This document shows positions 20,367-30,315 of a DNA stretch of 64,000 bases, in pieces. A program made the position numbers and the translations under genes. The DNA comes from an uncultured Pseudomonadales bacterium (GTDB taxonomy: Bacteria; Pseudomonadota; Gammaproteobacteria; Pseudomonadales; Porticoccaceae). The DNA lies in contig CALSSA010000001.1 of NCBI GenBank assembly GCA_943788875.1, positions 186,001-250,000 of the forward strand, read 5' to 3'. The first letter of the stretch is position 1, and every line of letters starts with the position of its first letter. Under the pieces are notes generated by a model that saw nothing but the letters and a program-made list of their open reading frames with translations, searched no databases and was not told the origin of the DNA.

Positions 20367-21236
20367 CTATCTGGAGTTTTGTTTATTGAGATATTTAAAG
20401 AAATCACTGTCTGGCTCAACTAACAGAATGTCGCCCTTATTAGCGAAGGCGTTCTTGTACGCATTGAGACTGCGCATAAAGGCATAGAACTCGGGATCTC
20501 TCTGGTAGGCATCAGCATAAATGCTGGCTGCTTTCGCATCGCCTTCACCGCGCAGCTCTTCCGCATCTCGGTAGGCATTAGCAAGCTCAATGGTGCGCTC
20601 ACGATCTGCCGAAGCACGAATTTTCTCCGCCCGCTCCTTACCTGTTGAACGCAGCTCGCGAGCTTCTTTCTCTCGCTCTGCGGTCATGCGTCGAAACACC
20701 TGACTGCTTACTTCCTGAGGCAGGTCAATACGTTTGACACGCACATCGACCACTTCAATACCCAGACTGTCCAGTACTGAGGAATTGAGGTCTTCAGTGA
20801 TGTTTTTCATCAACAAATCCCGCTCACCAGACACTACTTCGTGCAATGTGCGCGTACCAAACTGGTTGCGCAGTCCATTGTTAACACGGTTGGCCAGACG
20901 GTTGTGAGCCACTGACTCAACACCACCAGTAGCCTTGTAGTAAGTTTCTACATTAGCAATGCGCCATTTGGCGTAGGAATCTACAATCAGGCGCTTCTTC
21001 TCAATGGTAAAGAAGCTGGCAGGCTGGGCATCAACCGTCAGAATTCGTGCATCAAAAATACGCACATCATCGACAAATGGGATTTTGACATGCAATCCCG
21101 GCTGGATGTCAGCTTCAATGAGGCGGCCGAACTGCAGCTTTACGCCACGCTCAAATTCGCTGATCACATAAAGCGTGCTCTGCAGGCCCGCAAGAATAAC
21201 GATCAGCAGACCAAATGTTTTAAATAAACTATTCAT
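20367..21236 (-). CDS. hflC: Modulator of FtsH protease, HflC
   Basis: A 289-residue SPFH/band-7 protein with one N-terminal membrane helix (about residues 5-25) and the bulk facing the periplasm. FERGVKLQFGRL is the usual first strand region of the SPFH domain. A long charged coiled coil (about residues 170-240) contains MTAEREKEARELRSTGKERA. With HflK it forms a large membrane cage that encloses and restrains the FtsH protease. It overlaps hflK by 4 bases. Confidence 0.95.
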   Translation of the reverse strand: MNSLFKTFGLLIVILAGLQSTLYVISEFERGVKLQFGRLIEADIQPGLHVKIPFVDDVRIFDARILTVDAQPASFFTIEKKRLIVDSYAKWRIANVETYYKATGGVESVAHNRLANRVNNGLRNQFGTRTLHEVVSGERDLLMKNITEDLNSSVLDSLGIEVVDVRVKRIDLPQEVSSQVFRRMTAEREKEARELRSTGKERAEKIRASADRERTIELANAYRDAEELRGEGDAKAASIYADAYQRDPEFYAFMRSLNAYKNAFANKGDILLVEPDSDFFKYLNKQNSR

Positions 21237-22369
21237 CGTCGTCTCTCCGATTGAACTCGCTCACTGTTTCTCTGTAACTTCTCGATCACATCATTGGCGA
21301 TACGATCAATCATCTGATCGTTACTCTGGGATGGACGGCTCTGCGCAGAAGCACCTTGCTGAACAATTTTATCCAGCGGTAAATAGAGCATATTGTTACC
21401 GCCCTCAGTATCCACTAGCACCTTGCTGCTATTGCTCATCACCTGCTCAATCGCATCAATATAAAGACGCTCACGGGTAACCACAGGTGCTTTTTTGTAT
21501 TCTGTCAGCAACTTGGTGAAACGCTTGGCTTCACCCTGAGATTTAGACACAACCTGAGACATGTAACCTTCGGCTTCTTCACGCAGTCGCTGGGCTTCAC
21601 CGCGGGCTTCAGGAATAATGCCGTTGGAATAGGCCTGAGCTTCGTTGACCAGACGCTCCAGATCTTCCCGCGCCTTGATAACATCATCGTATGCCGCTTT
21701 CACCTCTGTGGGTGGCCGCGCTTCCTCGATATTGATCTTCACCACGTTAATACCGCTGTTATACATATCAAGCAGTGCCTGTAGCTTTTCGGCAGTACCC
21801 ACCGCCACTTGCTCTCGACCTGTGGAGATCACACCATCCAGACCTGTGCTGCCAACCACATGGCGCAAGGCGCTGTCAGTGGCGTGCTTGAGGCTGGTTT
21901 CCGGATCTTTAATATTGAGCACAAAGTTTTTGGCATTGGCGATGTTGTATTGCACCGTCAACGATATCTCAACAATATTTTCGTCCTGAGTCAGCATCAA
22001 CCCTCGCGCTGAATACTGTCGCTCTTCGGTCACTCGCACTGTGGAAACAGAGTCCACAAATGGAGGATTCCAGTGCAGGCCCGAACCCAGAGTGTCATCG
22101 TATTTACCCAAACGCAGCACCACTGCTTGTTCTTTCTCGTCGACCTGGTAGAAACCAAGCATTCCCCAGAGAACAGCCACAGCAAACATTGCTATGGGCA
22201 GCAGGCTTTTGCCGCCGTTACCGGCGCCATTACCAGAACCGGAACCACCACCAAATAGACCCAACTTTTCTTTGAGTTTTTTCAGTGCTTCATCAATATC
22301 TGGCGGACCATCATTGTTGCGATTTCCGCCCCAGGGATCTTTTCCGCCACCCGGTTCATTCCAGGCCAT
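21233..22369 (-). CDS. hflK: Modulator of FtsH protease, HflK
   Basis: A 378-residue partner of HflC. A glycine-rich cytoplasmic N-terminus (AWNEPGGGKDPWGG) precedes one membrane helix near residue 65 and the SPFH domain. QDENIVEISLTVQYNI and the coiled-coil segment rich in Glu/Ala/Arg follow. The start at 22369 is chosen because GGAG lies 7 bases ahead of it; a TTG 12 bases upstream has no such site. The gene follows hflX by 58 bases. Confidence 0.94.
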   Translation of the reverse strand: MAWNEPGGGKDPWGGNRNNDGPPDIDEALKKLKEKLGLFGGGSGSGNGAGNGGKSLLPIAMFAVAVLWGMLGFYQVDEKEQAVVLRLGKYDDTLGSGLHWNPPFVDSVSTVRVTEERQYSARGLMLTQDENIVEISLTVQYNIANAKNFVLNIKDPETSLKHATDSALRHVVGSTGLDGVISTGREQVAVGTAEKLQALLDMYNSGINVVKINIEEARPPTEVKAAYDDVIKAREDLERLVNEAQAYSNGIIPEARGEAQRLREEAEGYMSQVVSKSQGEAKRFTKLLTEYKKAPVVTRERLYIDAIEQVMSNSSKVLVDTEGGNNMLYLPLDKIVQQGASAQSRPSQSNDQMIDRIANDVIEKLQRNSERVQSERRR

Positions 22370-22427
22370 AGTATTCTCCAATTTTTAGTTAATGGTGCAA
22401 TAAGGTTATAGCGCTTAGCCACCAGAT

Positions 22428-23723
22428 TTACAATGTGACCAAATTTTGCAATTTCAACCCCGAAGTCTTTAGCAGGCGTAAAAAATCACTCTCCGCCAGC
22501 TTTATTTCTAAATCTATGCAGCCCTGATCGCTGACCTTTTCCGCTACCACTGCTTTGTGGCTATATAGTGCGGCTCGAAAAGCGCCCTGATCAGGTTGCA
22601 GCTGTATATGTTGATGTACAATCTTGCCCGGCAAGCGCTGTATCACCGCCTCCAGCAACAGGTCTAAGCCTTGTCCCGAAAGAGCCGATAGCCATACCGC
22701 CACGGGCACACCATCGCCATCAAACTCTATCCGAGGTTGCGGATCATCCAACAGATCAATCTTGTTGTAAACCATTAGCGTCGGCAATTCATGGGCATCG
22801 ATCTCTTTCAACACCTCTTGCACCCGCTCAATATTGATACTGCGCTCTTCCGCAGCCGCATCCACAACATGAATCAACAACGTAGCGGAGGCTGCTTCTT
22901 CCAATGTGGCCCTGAATGCATCCACCAACCGGTGGGGCAGATGACTGATAAAACCCACTGTATCAGCAAAGATTACTGAGCCCTGCTCAGGTACATCCAG
23001 GCGCCGCATGGTCGGATCCAATGTGGCAAATAGTTGATCTGCAGCAAAAACATCGGAGCCGGTCAAATTATTAAATAAGGTCGACTTTCCCGCATTGGTG
23101 TAGCCCACTAGCGAAACAGTCGGGATTTCCGCCCTGTCTCTGGAGCGACGACTCTGGTTGCGCTGCTTTCTAACCTTCTCCAAACGCTTTTTAATGGTTT
23201 GGATACGGTCTCTAACCATACGCCGATCAGATTCCAACTGGGTTTCACCCGGGCCGCGCATACCAATGCCGCCTTTCTCCCTATCGAGGTGAGTCCAGCC
23301 GCGCACCAGTCTTGACGACAGGTGCTGTAATTGCGCCAGCTCGACCTGCAGTTTACCCTCATGGGTACGCGCACGCTGAGCAAAAATATCCAGAATCAGG
23401 CCGGTTCTATCCAGCACCCGACATTTTAATTCGGCTTCGAGATTGCGCTCTTGGCTAGGAGAGAGGTTATGGTTGAATATAACCAGTTCGGCATCACAGC
23501 TTCTGACCGTGCTGGCTATTTCGTCCAACTTGCCGGTGCCAACAAAAAATTTGGCATGTGGAGACTGGCGAGACCCAGTCAAAAATTCAACCGGATCACC
23601 ACCAGCAGAGATCACTAGTTCTTCAAATTCCCTTGGGTCTTCGGGTTCAGATTCACTATTCAGCTTGAGGTGAACAAGAACCGCGCGCTCGCCAAAATCA
23701 GGTCGTTCAAAAAATAATGACAC
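22428..23723 (-). CDS. hflX: Ribosome-associated GTPase HflX
   Basis: A 431-residue GTPase that splits stalled or hibernating ribosomes. The N-terminal nucleotide-binding domain ends near the GMRGPGETQLE signature. The G domain shows GYTNAGKSTLFN (G1, about residue 207), FADTVGFI (G3) and YNKIDLL (G4). It overlaps no neighbour but lies 5 bases after hfq, as in the E. coli miaA-hfq-hflX-hflK-hflC cluster. Confidence 0.96.
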   Translation of the reverse strand: MSLFFERPDFGERAVLVHLKLNSESEPEDPREFEELVISAGGDPVEFLTGSRQSPHAKFFVGTGKLDEIASTVRSCDAELVIFNHNLSPSQERNLEAELKCRVLDRTGLILDIFAQRARTHEGKLQVELAQLQHLSSRLVRGWTHLDREKGGIGMRGPGETQLESDRRMVRDRIQTIKKRLEKVRKQRNQSRRSRDRAEIPTVSLVGYTNAGKSTLFNNLTGSDVFAADQLFATLDPTMRRLDVPEQGSVIFADTVGFISHLPHRLVDAFRATLEEAASATLLIHVVDAAAEERSINIERVQEVLKEIDAHELPTLMVYNKIDLLDDPQPRIEFDGDGVPVAVWLSALSGQGLDLLLEAVIQRLPGKIVHQHIQLQPDQGAFRAALYSHKAVVAEKVSDQGCIDLEIKLAESDFLRLLKTSGLKLQNLVTL

Positions 23724-23728
23724 TCGTT

Positions 23729-24013
23729 TTAGTAGTTATCGTCGCTGTAATTACCAGCAGCATCGTTATCATCTGATGGCTCACCCTGGGCATTGCTGGC
23801 AGGCAGACGTACCACTCGAGATGGAACCACTGTAGAGATTGCATGCTTATAAACCATTTGACTGACGGTATTTTTCAACAGCACAACAAACTGATCGAAA
23901 GACTCAACCTGCCCCTGCAGCTTAATACCGTTAACAAGAAAGATGGACACTGGAATACGTTCTTTTCTTAGGACATTCAGAAAAGGGTCTTGTAGATTAT
24001 GCCCTTTTGACAT
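23729..24013 (-). CDS. hfq: RNA chaperone Hfq
   Basis: A 94-residue Sm-like protein that forms hexamers and matches small RNAs to mRNAs. The Sm1 motif ([20 protein letters not shown]), FDQFVVLL and the Sm2 hallmark YKHAIST are all present. The start at 24013 has AAGGAG 7 bases upstream; the frame is open further but without a likely start. The C-terminal tail after residue 70 is acidic and ends [15 protein letters not shown], consistent with the disordered acidic tip of many Hfq proteins. Confidence 0.97.
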   Translation of the reverse strand: MSKGHNLQDPFLNVLRKERIPVSIFLVNGIKLQGQVESFDQFVVLLKNTVSQMVYKHAISTVVPSRVVRLPASNAQGEPSDDNDAAGNYSDDNY

Positions 24014-24140
24014 TTTACTACTCCTTAATATTGAAAATTCAATGGGTGCCACAATAGTCGCGGCAAATATTTCGGTGGGATTGCAACTCACCTGAGAACA
24101 GATATCAGCTCCTGCCTCTATTATAGTATATGGGTGCCAA

Positions 24141-25085
24141 TTAGAGTACTTTCAAGCTCTGATGGCAGATCTTTTCTGTGCTCAAAAAACCATCCTGATT
24201 ATCTGCTTTAATTTCAATAGCTTGGGGCCAATTGCGCAACCAAGTCAGCTGTCGCTTGGCCAACTGACGGGTGGCGATTAGCGCTTTTTCCACTGCGTCT
24301 TGCAAACTGTAGTCCCCGGCACAGTAATCCCACAGCTGCCGGTAACCCACCGAGCGGATCGCCGGCAGGTTGACATGGAGGTCACCGCGCTCGTAAAGCC
24401 CCTGAACTTCCTCAGCAAAACCAAGGGCCATCATGGCTTCAAATCGCTGTTCTATACGCTGATGCAGCAGGCTTCGGTTCTGAGGGATCAAAGCAATCTG
24501 ACGAAAATCATACTGCTGTGATAGTCCACCAACAGACTCAGCCTGCAGTGCCGACATGGGCTCACCTGTCAGCTGATACACCTCCAAGGCCCGCTGGATG
24601 CGCTGAGAATGGTTGGGGTGCAGGCGACTGGCAGTTTGCGGATCAACCGCCTGCAACTCTGCATGTAGGCTGGGCCAGCCCTGTTTGGCGGCGCGCTGCT
24701 CCAAGTCATGGCGAATCTTCTGGTCAGCCTCTGGTAACTGGGACAGTCCTTCCTGGAGCACTTTAAAATACATCATACTGCCGCCCACTAGCAGCGGAAT
24801 TCGACCCGCGGCGCTTATCTCAGCCATTTCTCGGCGAGCATCGGCGAGAAATTCTGCAGCGCTGTAAACTTCAGAGGGATCGCGAATATCCAGTAGGCGA
24901 TGAGGATCCTTAGCCAGAGTCTCGGCATCAGGTTTAGCGCTACCTATATTGAGATGCCGATAGACCTGAGTCGAATCTACATTGATCAGCTCGACCGGCA
25001 GATGTTTGCGCAATTCAATGGCTAGGCCGGTTTTACCACTTGCGGTGGGCCCCATCAGGCTAATAGCTAAGGGCTTATCAGTCAT
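24141..25085 (-). CDS. miaA: tRNA dimethylallyltransferase
   Basis: A 314-residue enzyme that adds dimethylallyl to A37 of tRNAs reading UNN codons. [18 protein letters not shown] is the P-loop at about residues 9-26. [18 protein letters not shown] is the DSxQxY substrate motif, and [10 protein letters not shown] follows. It lies 2 bases after mutL and 127 bases before hfq, the last gap probably carrying an hfq promoter. Confidence 0.97.
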   Translation of the reverse strand: MTDKPLAISLMGPTASGKTGLAIELRKHLPVELINVDSTQVYRHLNIGSAKPDAETLAKDPHRLLDIRDPSEVYSAAEFLADARREMAEISAAGRIPLLVGGSMMYFKVLQEGLSQLPEADQKIRHDLEQRAAKQGWPSLHAELQAVDPQTASRLHPNHSQRIQRALEVYQLTGEPMSALQAESVGGLSQQYDFRQIALIPQNRSLLHQRIEQRFEAMMALGFAEEVQGLYERGDLHVNLPAIRSVGYRQLWDYCAGDYSLQDAVEKALIATRQLAKRQLTWLRNWPQAIEIKADNQDGFLSTEKICHQSLKVL

Positions 25086-25087
25086 AC

Positions 25088-26905
25088 TTAGCGACCGCGC
25101 AAAAAAAGCTTATCCAACTCATCCAGAGTCAGCTGTGACCAGGTCGGGCGGCCATGGTTGCACTGCCCGCTGCGCTCTGTGGCTTCCATATCTCGCAGTA
25201 ACGCATTCATTTCTGGAATAGTTAGCTTGCGGTTGGCGCGCACTGAACCATGGCAGGCCATGGTCGAAAGAATTTCATTGATATGGTGACGGATACGCTC
25301 GGAAGAGCCGTGCATCAGCAAGTCTGAGATCACATCACGAAGCAGCCCCTCCACCTCTGAACCTCTGAGGATGGCAGGAATCTCTCGGACAATAATACTT
25401 TCCGCCGCGGCTCGTTCAACGACAAAACCTAGCTGAGTGAAAATCTCTGAGCTCTTGTCGGTAATCTCTGCCTCGCGCTCACTGACTGACAAGCTTTCCG
25501 GTACCAGCAGAGGCTGGGATACCAGCCCCTGATCATCAAAAGCGGTTTTCATACGCTCATAGGTAATGCGCTCATGGGCCGCATGCATATCAACAATAAT
25601 CATGCCCTGAGCATTTTCCGCCAAAATATAGATGCCTTTTAACTGAGCAATGGCAAAGCCCATAGGCGGTATATCGCCCTGCTCTTCTGGCATCTGGGTA
25701 TTGTAGAGACTCTGGTAGGCATCCATGGGCGTGTTAACCGCACCCTGACTGGCCCCCGAAAACTGGGCATAGCTTGAAGAAGTCTGGGTCTGGCCTGCGC
25801 CAGTGGGAAACTGTAGTGTCGACTGGTTAGGTTGCCATTCGGTCTGCTGTAGATTCTGCGGCTGGCCCGCTACCATCTCCCCCGTCTGCAGATGATCCTG
25901 AGGACGATCTTGGGCCAGGGCCTTGTTCAATGTGCCGTACACAAAACCATGGATAGCGCGGCTATCGCGGAAACGAACCTCATGTTTAGTGGGGTGCACA
26001 TTGACATCCACATCCGCAGGCTCAATTTCAAGAAACAATACATAGGCGGGATGGCGACCATGATAGAGCACGTCCTGATAGGCCTGGCGAATGGCATGGG
26101 ACACCACCTTGTCACGAATACAGCGACCATTGACAAAGAAGTGCTGCAGATCAGCCTGACTTCTGGAAAAAGTAGGTAACCCCATCCAGCCCCACAGACG
26201 AATGCCTGTGCGATCATTGTCCACATACAGCGCCTGCTGCATAAAAGCAGGGCCACAGATATCAGCAACACGCTTTTCCTGCTCCAGCTGGGTATTGGCT
26301 GGGTGCAGATTTATCTTCGCACGCTGGTTGTGACGCAAGCTAAAGGCAATATCCATGCGGCTCAGGGCCAGCTTTTTAATGCTGTCGTCAATACGATTGT
26401 ATTCAGTGCCTTCTGTGCGCAAAAATTTGCGCCGCGCTGGAGTGTTAAAAAATAAATCACGCACCTCGACACTGGTGCCCTTGGGATGGGCTGCAGGCTG
26501 CAGGTCCACTTCCATATCACGACCTTCCGAGACCGCTTTCCAGCCATTGGCGCAGCCCTCGGCACTGGACGTCAAAGCAAGGCGGGAGACCGAGGCGATA
26601 CTGGCCAGAGCCTCGCCGCGAAAGCCCAGAGTGGCTACGGCTTCAAGGTCTTGCAGGTCATCAATCTTACTCGTGGCATGTCGACTTAGCGCCAGTGCTA
26701 GTTCAGCTTCGGCAATACCATGGCCATCATCGCGCACTTTAATCAGCTTAACGCCGCCCTGCTCTATATCTATATCAATGCGCTTGGCGCCGGCATCAAG
26801 GCTGTTTTCCACCAGCTCTTTCAGTACCGAAGCCGGCCGCTCCACCACCTCTCCTGCCGCAATCTGGTTGGCTAATTGCGGACTGAGGATCTTGATACTA
26901 GACAT
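25088..26905 (-). CDS. mutL: DNA mismatch repair protein MutL, nuclease-type
   Basis: A 605-residue GHKL ATPase. The N-terminal motifs include [19 protein letters not shown] and [10 protein letters not shown]. The C-terminal domain has [12 protein letters not shown] (about residue 430), matching the DQHA-X2-E-X4-E metal motif with Met for Gln. CHGSVRAN and CNHGRPTW complete the endonuclease site. E. coli MutL lacks this and relies on MutH; P. aeruginosa MutL has it and cuts. The organism therefore probably uses methyl-independent mismatch repair. It lies between the amidase gene and miaA. Confidence 0.95.
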   Translation of the reverse strand: MSSIKILSPQLANQIAAGEVVERPASVLKELVENSLDAGAKRIDIDIEQGGVKLIKVRDDGHGIAEAELALALSRHATSKIDDLQDLEAVATLGFRGEALASIASVSRLALTSSAEGCANGWKAVSEGRDMEVDLQPAAHPKGTSVEVRDLFFNTPARRKFLRTEGTEYNRIDDSIKKLALSRMDIAFSLRHNQRAKINLHPANTQLEQEKRVADICGPAFMQQALYVDNDRTGIRLWGWMGLPTFSRSQADLQHFFVNGRCIRDKVVSHAIRQAYQDVLYHGRHPAYVLFLEIEPADVDVNVHPTKHEVRFRDSRAIHGFVYGTLNKALAQDRPQDHLQTGEMVAGQPQNLQQTEWQPNQSTLQFPTGAGQTQTSSSYAQFSGASQGAVNTPMDAYQSLYNTQMPEEQGDIPPMGFAIAQLKGIYILAENAQGMIIVDMHAAHERITYERMKTAFDDQGLVSQPLLVPESLSVSEREAEITDKSSEIFTQLGFVVERAAAESIIVREIPAILRGSEVEGLLRDVISDLLMHGSSERIRHHINEILSTMACHGSVRANRKLTIPEMNALLRDMEATERSGQCNHGRPTWSQLTLDELDKLFLRGR

Positions 26906-26928
26906 GAATGCTGACCTTTAATCTGACG

Positions 26929-28263
26929 TTAACGCGGCGGAATTTTAATCTTTTTGCCCACGCGAATCTTGCTCGATGACATTTTATTGTAGCTCTTAAT
27001 CTTTCTCATCGAGACATTAAATCGTACGGCGATTTCCGACAATGTATCCCCTGGAGCAACCACATAGACCCGTTCCGAGTTATTACCATTTTTGGCCAGC
27101 AAGGTGCCAGCCGGAGGGTTGGCAGAGAAATACTGCTCAATGCCCTGAAAAATTGCTCTGGCCATCTTGTTTTGGTAACTACTGCTGCTCAGCTGCCGCG
27201 CCTCTTTAGGGTTTGAAATAAACCCGGTCTCCAGCAGCAGTGAGGGAATATCCGGTGACTTAAGCACCAGAAAACCCGCCTGCTCGACTTTCTTTTTGTG
27301 CAGTCGCGCCACAGTGCCCATATTTTTTAGCACAAAGGTACCGGCATCGAGACTGCTGCTCAGGGTCGCGGTCTGAGACAGGTCCAGAAGCACGCCGGCC
27401 AACAGCTCATCCTTGCCATCCAGACTTAGGGAGCTGGCGCCACCAATTAAATCGGCACGGTTTTCTTTGTCGGCAAGATAGCGAGCCGCTTCACTGGTCG
27501 CACCTTTATTAGACAGCGCGTAAACAGAGGCTCCATAGGCCGCGGGATCAGTAAAGGCATCCGCATGGATCGAAATAAAGAAGTCCGCCTGCTTATCCCG
27601 AGCAATCTGGGTGCGCTTGCGGTGGGCTAAATAATAATCGCCACTGCGCACAAGTTCGCCCTGAAAATTGGGGTTGCTGTCGAGCAGTGCTTTGATCTTT
27701 TTTGCCAACTGCAGCACCACGACTTTTTCGCGCACTTTTCGCGGCCCCAAAGCACCGGGATCTTCACCGCCATGACCAGCATCAATGGCAATAATAATCC
27801 TGCGATCCTTCTTTTCCACCACTTCGTCCAGGGTGCGGCTTATTACCCGTTTATTATCAAATAGGTCAATCACCAGGCGATCGCTGTACTGCTCATTGGC
27901 TGACAGGGTAAAGCTTTTGGGACTTACAGTACTGCCAAGGTCCAACACTACCCGCACATTGGTTTTATCGCGTACTGCGGCACGAATGCCATCAATCGGG
28001 GTATTGCGAAAATCGAGGCCTTCGAATGTTGTTTTGACCCTTGAATCAATAACATCAATAACCAGACGATTAGGATTTTGCAGAGAAAAAATATTGTGTT
28101 CAACAGTGCTACTAAGATCCAGCACCAGCCTGGTTTTATCTGGCGCTCGCCAAAGACGAACAGATTCAATATCCGCAGCCCATAACTGGATTGGCATTAG
28201 CCACAGCACAGCAATAGCTGCGCTCTTTAGCAGAGTCATACTGTGCTGCAAAAAGATCTTCAA
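26929..28263 (-). CDS. amiB: N-acetylmuramoyl-L-alanine amidase with AMIN and LysM domains
   Basis: A 444-residue secreted cell-wall hydrolase that cuts the lactyl-peptide bond to separate daughter cells. A signal peptide (residues 1-29, ending near WAAD) leads to an AMIN septal-targeting domain (about 30-130). The zinc amidase_3 domain shows IDAGHGGEDPGALG, SIHADAF and LLLETGFISNPKEA. A C-terminal LysM (VVAPGDTLSEIAVRFNVS) binds glycan. AmiB and AmiC are close; the mutL-side position favours AmiB. Its start overlaps tsaE by 4 bases. Confidence 0.92.
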   Translation of the reverse strand: MKIFLQHSMTLLKSAAIAVLWLMPIQLWAADIESVRLWRAPDKTRLVLDLSSTVEHNIFSLQNPNRLVIDVIDSRVKTTFEGLDFRNTPIDGIRAAVRDKTNVRVVLDLGSTVSPKSFTLSANEQYSDRLVIDLFDNKRVISRTLDEVVEKKDRRIIIAIDAGHGGEDPGALGPRKVREKVVVLQLAKKIKALLDSNPNFQGELVRSGDYYLAHRKRTQIARDKQADFFISIHADAFTDPAAYGASVYALSNKGATSEAARYLADKENRADLIGGASSLSLDGKDELLAGVLLDLSQTATLSSSLDAGTFVLKNMGTVARLHKKKVEQAGFLVLKSPDIPSLLLETGFISNPKEARQLSSSSYQNKMARAIFQGIEQYFSANPPAGTLLAKNGNNSERVYVVAPGDTLSEIAVRFNVSMRKIKSYNKMSSSKIRVGKKIKIPPR

Positions 28264-28760
28264 TCTCTACCCCAATTTAATTGATTGGCCAGCTGATTCA
28301 CCAACTGTTCACCACAAGCAGAATACGCACTCAGAATAACACAGCGACCTTCACCTGACTGGCTGAGAGCAACTGCAATATCTGCCTCAGGCAAAAAGCC
28401 CTGTCCCTGCTCCGGCCATTCTATCAAGCATAACCTGGCATCGGTCAGATAATCAGTAAAGCCCATATATTCAAGCTCCTCCGCATCCGACAAGCGGTAA
28501 AGATCAAAATGATAAACCGCACCCAGAAGCAACTGGTAAGGTTCGACCAATGTATAAGTAGGACTCTTTACTGCGCCCTTATGACCCAGACCCTGCAAGA
28601 TGCCCCGTGATAATGTCGTCTTTCCTGCCCCCAAGTCTCCCTGCAGGGTAATAATCAGGGACTGTTCAATAAGTTCAGCGATAGCGCCGCCAAAGCGCAG
28701 AGTGGCCGCCTCGTCTGCCAACTCGACCATCACCTTAGCCAGAGCGGAGGCAGTGATCAT
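28260..28760 (-). CDS. tsaE: tRNA threonylcarbamoyladenosine ATPase TsaE
   Basis: A 166-residue ATPase needed with TsaB, TsaC and TsaD to make t6A37 in ANN-decoding tRNAs. LQGDLGAGKTTLSRGILQGL is the P-loop (about residue 39). SPTYTLVEPY and FDLYRL follow as in the family. It overlaps both neighbours by 4 bases. Its partner tsaB is also in this window (60373-59673), where it carries frameshifts. Confidence 0.95.
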   Translation of the reverse strand: MITASALAKVMVELADEAATLRFGGAIAELIEQSLIITLQGDLGAGKTTLSRGILQGLGHKGAVKSPTYTLVEPYQLLLGAVYHFDLYRLSDAEELEYMGFTDYLTDARLCLIEWPEQGQGFLPEADIAVALSQSGEGRCVILSAYSACGEQLVNQLANQLNWGRD

Positions 28761-30259
28761 ACATAGTCCCGATTGAGTAAATTGCCCAGCTGTGGCAGTA
28801 AGTCAGTGGCGGTCAGGCCGCGCAGGCCGCGCTCTTGCACAGCTAAATCAGCCGCACTGCCATGCAGGCAGCAACCCAATTCGGTGGCCGTTTGCAGATC
28901 ACAACCCTGAGCAATTAAACCGCCAATCAGGCCGCTGAGAATATCTCCCATCCCGGCAGTTGCCATGGCAGGGTTACCGTAGGGGCAAACCTTAATTATT
29001 TCATTGGGGCCGGCAATCAATGTGCCAGGTCCCTTTAACAATACTATGGCCGCATATTTTTCCTGTAGCTGGCGCACTGCGGCAAAGCGATCCGCCTGGA
29101 CCTCTGCCACTGAGATACCCAGCAGTCGCGCAGCCTCTCCCGCATGGGGCGTCAATACCCACTGACTGCCATCGGGGTTCGGTACCACTCTGCCCTCAGC
29201 GATAATATTTAAACCATCTGCGTCTACAACCATAGGCAGTCCAGCGGCCACGGCTTTTTGCAACAGCTGCTCGGACCATGGCGAGCGTCCCAGCCCAGGC
29301 CCGACCACCAATACAGTGGCTCGGCCTAGCAAGGGTTCCAACTCTTGGCCAGAGACCACAGGGCAGGCCATTATCTCAGGCTGACGAGTCAGCATAGGCG
29401 CAATATGCTCGGGACGAGTTGCCAAACTGGTCATACCGGCACCCACATGAAGGCTGGCTTCAGCGGCCATAATCCCAGCCCCGCCATAACCCCTATCGCC
29501 ACCAATCACCATGGCATGGCCGCGCTGGGTCTTGTGGCCACCGATACTCAACTGAGGCAGAAAATCCATCAATTCAAAAAGATCTAACAGTTCAGCTGTT
29601 GCGGGCACCTGATCAAAAATCTGCTCTGGCACATCCAGAGAATGAAAAATTATTTCGCCACAGACCGCTGGCCCCTGACCACTGAAAAGACCCTGTTTGG
29701 CGCCGATAAAGGTCACCGTAACATCAGCCGCCACTGCCACCTCAGCAATATGGCCACTGTCGGGATTCAACCCGGAGGGAATATCCGCCGCCACCACGGG
29801 CAGGCCGGAATCATTGATCAGCTGAATGGCCTCGCCATATTGCTGTCGCAGCTGGCCATGGAAGCCAGTACCCAGCAGGCTGTCAATAATCACACCCTCG
29901 GCAATATCCATACTGCTATCAAAAGTGACAAAGCTAACATTGGCCTGTTGCGCAAACTGTTTCGCCTTGGCGGCATCGGAGCTTAGCTTGGCGGATAATT
30001 CAACAACCTGTACTGGAATATTTTTTTCCGCAGCCAGAGCCGCAGCAATATAACCATCGCCGGCATTGTTGCCAGAGCCACAGAATATGCTGAGTAAACT
30101 GGGTGAGCCAAAACTTTCCAGCAGTTCGTCAAGTAGCGCTCGGCCGGCACGCTTCATTAAAATAATGCCCGCAATACCCTGCTCTTCTATCGCAATTTGG
30201 TCTAGTTGTGCCACTGATTTGGCACTGAATAATGCATCTTGAATAAGATTGTGCGACAT
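28757..30259 (-). CDS. nnr: Bifunctional NAD(P)H-hydrate epimerase / ADP-dependent dehydratase
   Basis: A 500-residue fusion that repairs hydrated NAD(P)H. The N-terminal epimerase (about residues 1-215) has FCGSGNNAGDGYIAA and SLLGTGFHG. The C-terminal dehydratase has GGDRGYGGAGIMAAEASLHV, VVGPGLGRSPWS and GNPAMATAGMGDILSGLIGG, the last being the ADP site. The ATG at 30259 is chosen over a TTG 30 bases upstream, with GGGGAT about 9 bases ahead. It is divergent from queG, 56 bases away. Confidence 0.95.
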   Translation of the reverse strand: MSHNLIQDALFSAKSVAQLDQIAIEEQGIAGIILMKRAGRALLDELLESFGSPSLLSIFCGSGNNAGDGYIAAALAAEKNIPVQVVELSAKLSSDAAKAKQFAQQANVSFVTFDSSMDIAEGVIIDSLLGTGFHGQLRQQYGEAIQLINDSGLPVVAADIPSGLNPDSGHIAEVAVAADVTVTFIGAKQGLFSGQGPAVCGEIIFHSLDVPEQIFDQVPATAELLDLFELMDFLPQLSIGGHKTQRGHAMVIGGDRGYGGAGIMAAEASLHVGAGMTSLATRPEHIAPMLTRQPEIMACPVVSGQELEPLLGRATVLVVGPGLGRSPWSEQLLQKAVAAGLPMVVDADGLNIIAEGRVVPNPDGSQWVLTPHAGEAARLLGISVAEVQADRFAAVRQLQEKYAAIVLLKGPGTLIAGPNEIIKVCPYGNPAMATAGMGDILSGLIGGLIAQGCDLQTATELGCCLHGSAADLAVQERGLRGLTATDLLPQLGNLLNRDYV

Positions 30260-30315
30260 GAAGCAGATATCCCCGTAAAATTGGCGCAATTATATGTCAG
30301 AACCAAGACTAAAAC

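Noticed and set aside
20349-20377. Hairpin ACTCCAGA/TCTGGAGT at the end of hflC
   Set aside because: Its T run faces the plus strand, where no gene ends. The better hflC terminator is at 20241-20268.
26355-26921. A 188-codon plus-strand frame opposite mutL
   Set aside because: Ser/Arg-rich shadow translation of the MutL ATPase domain.
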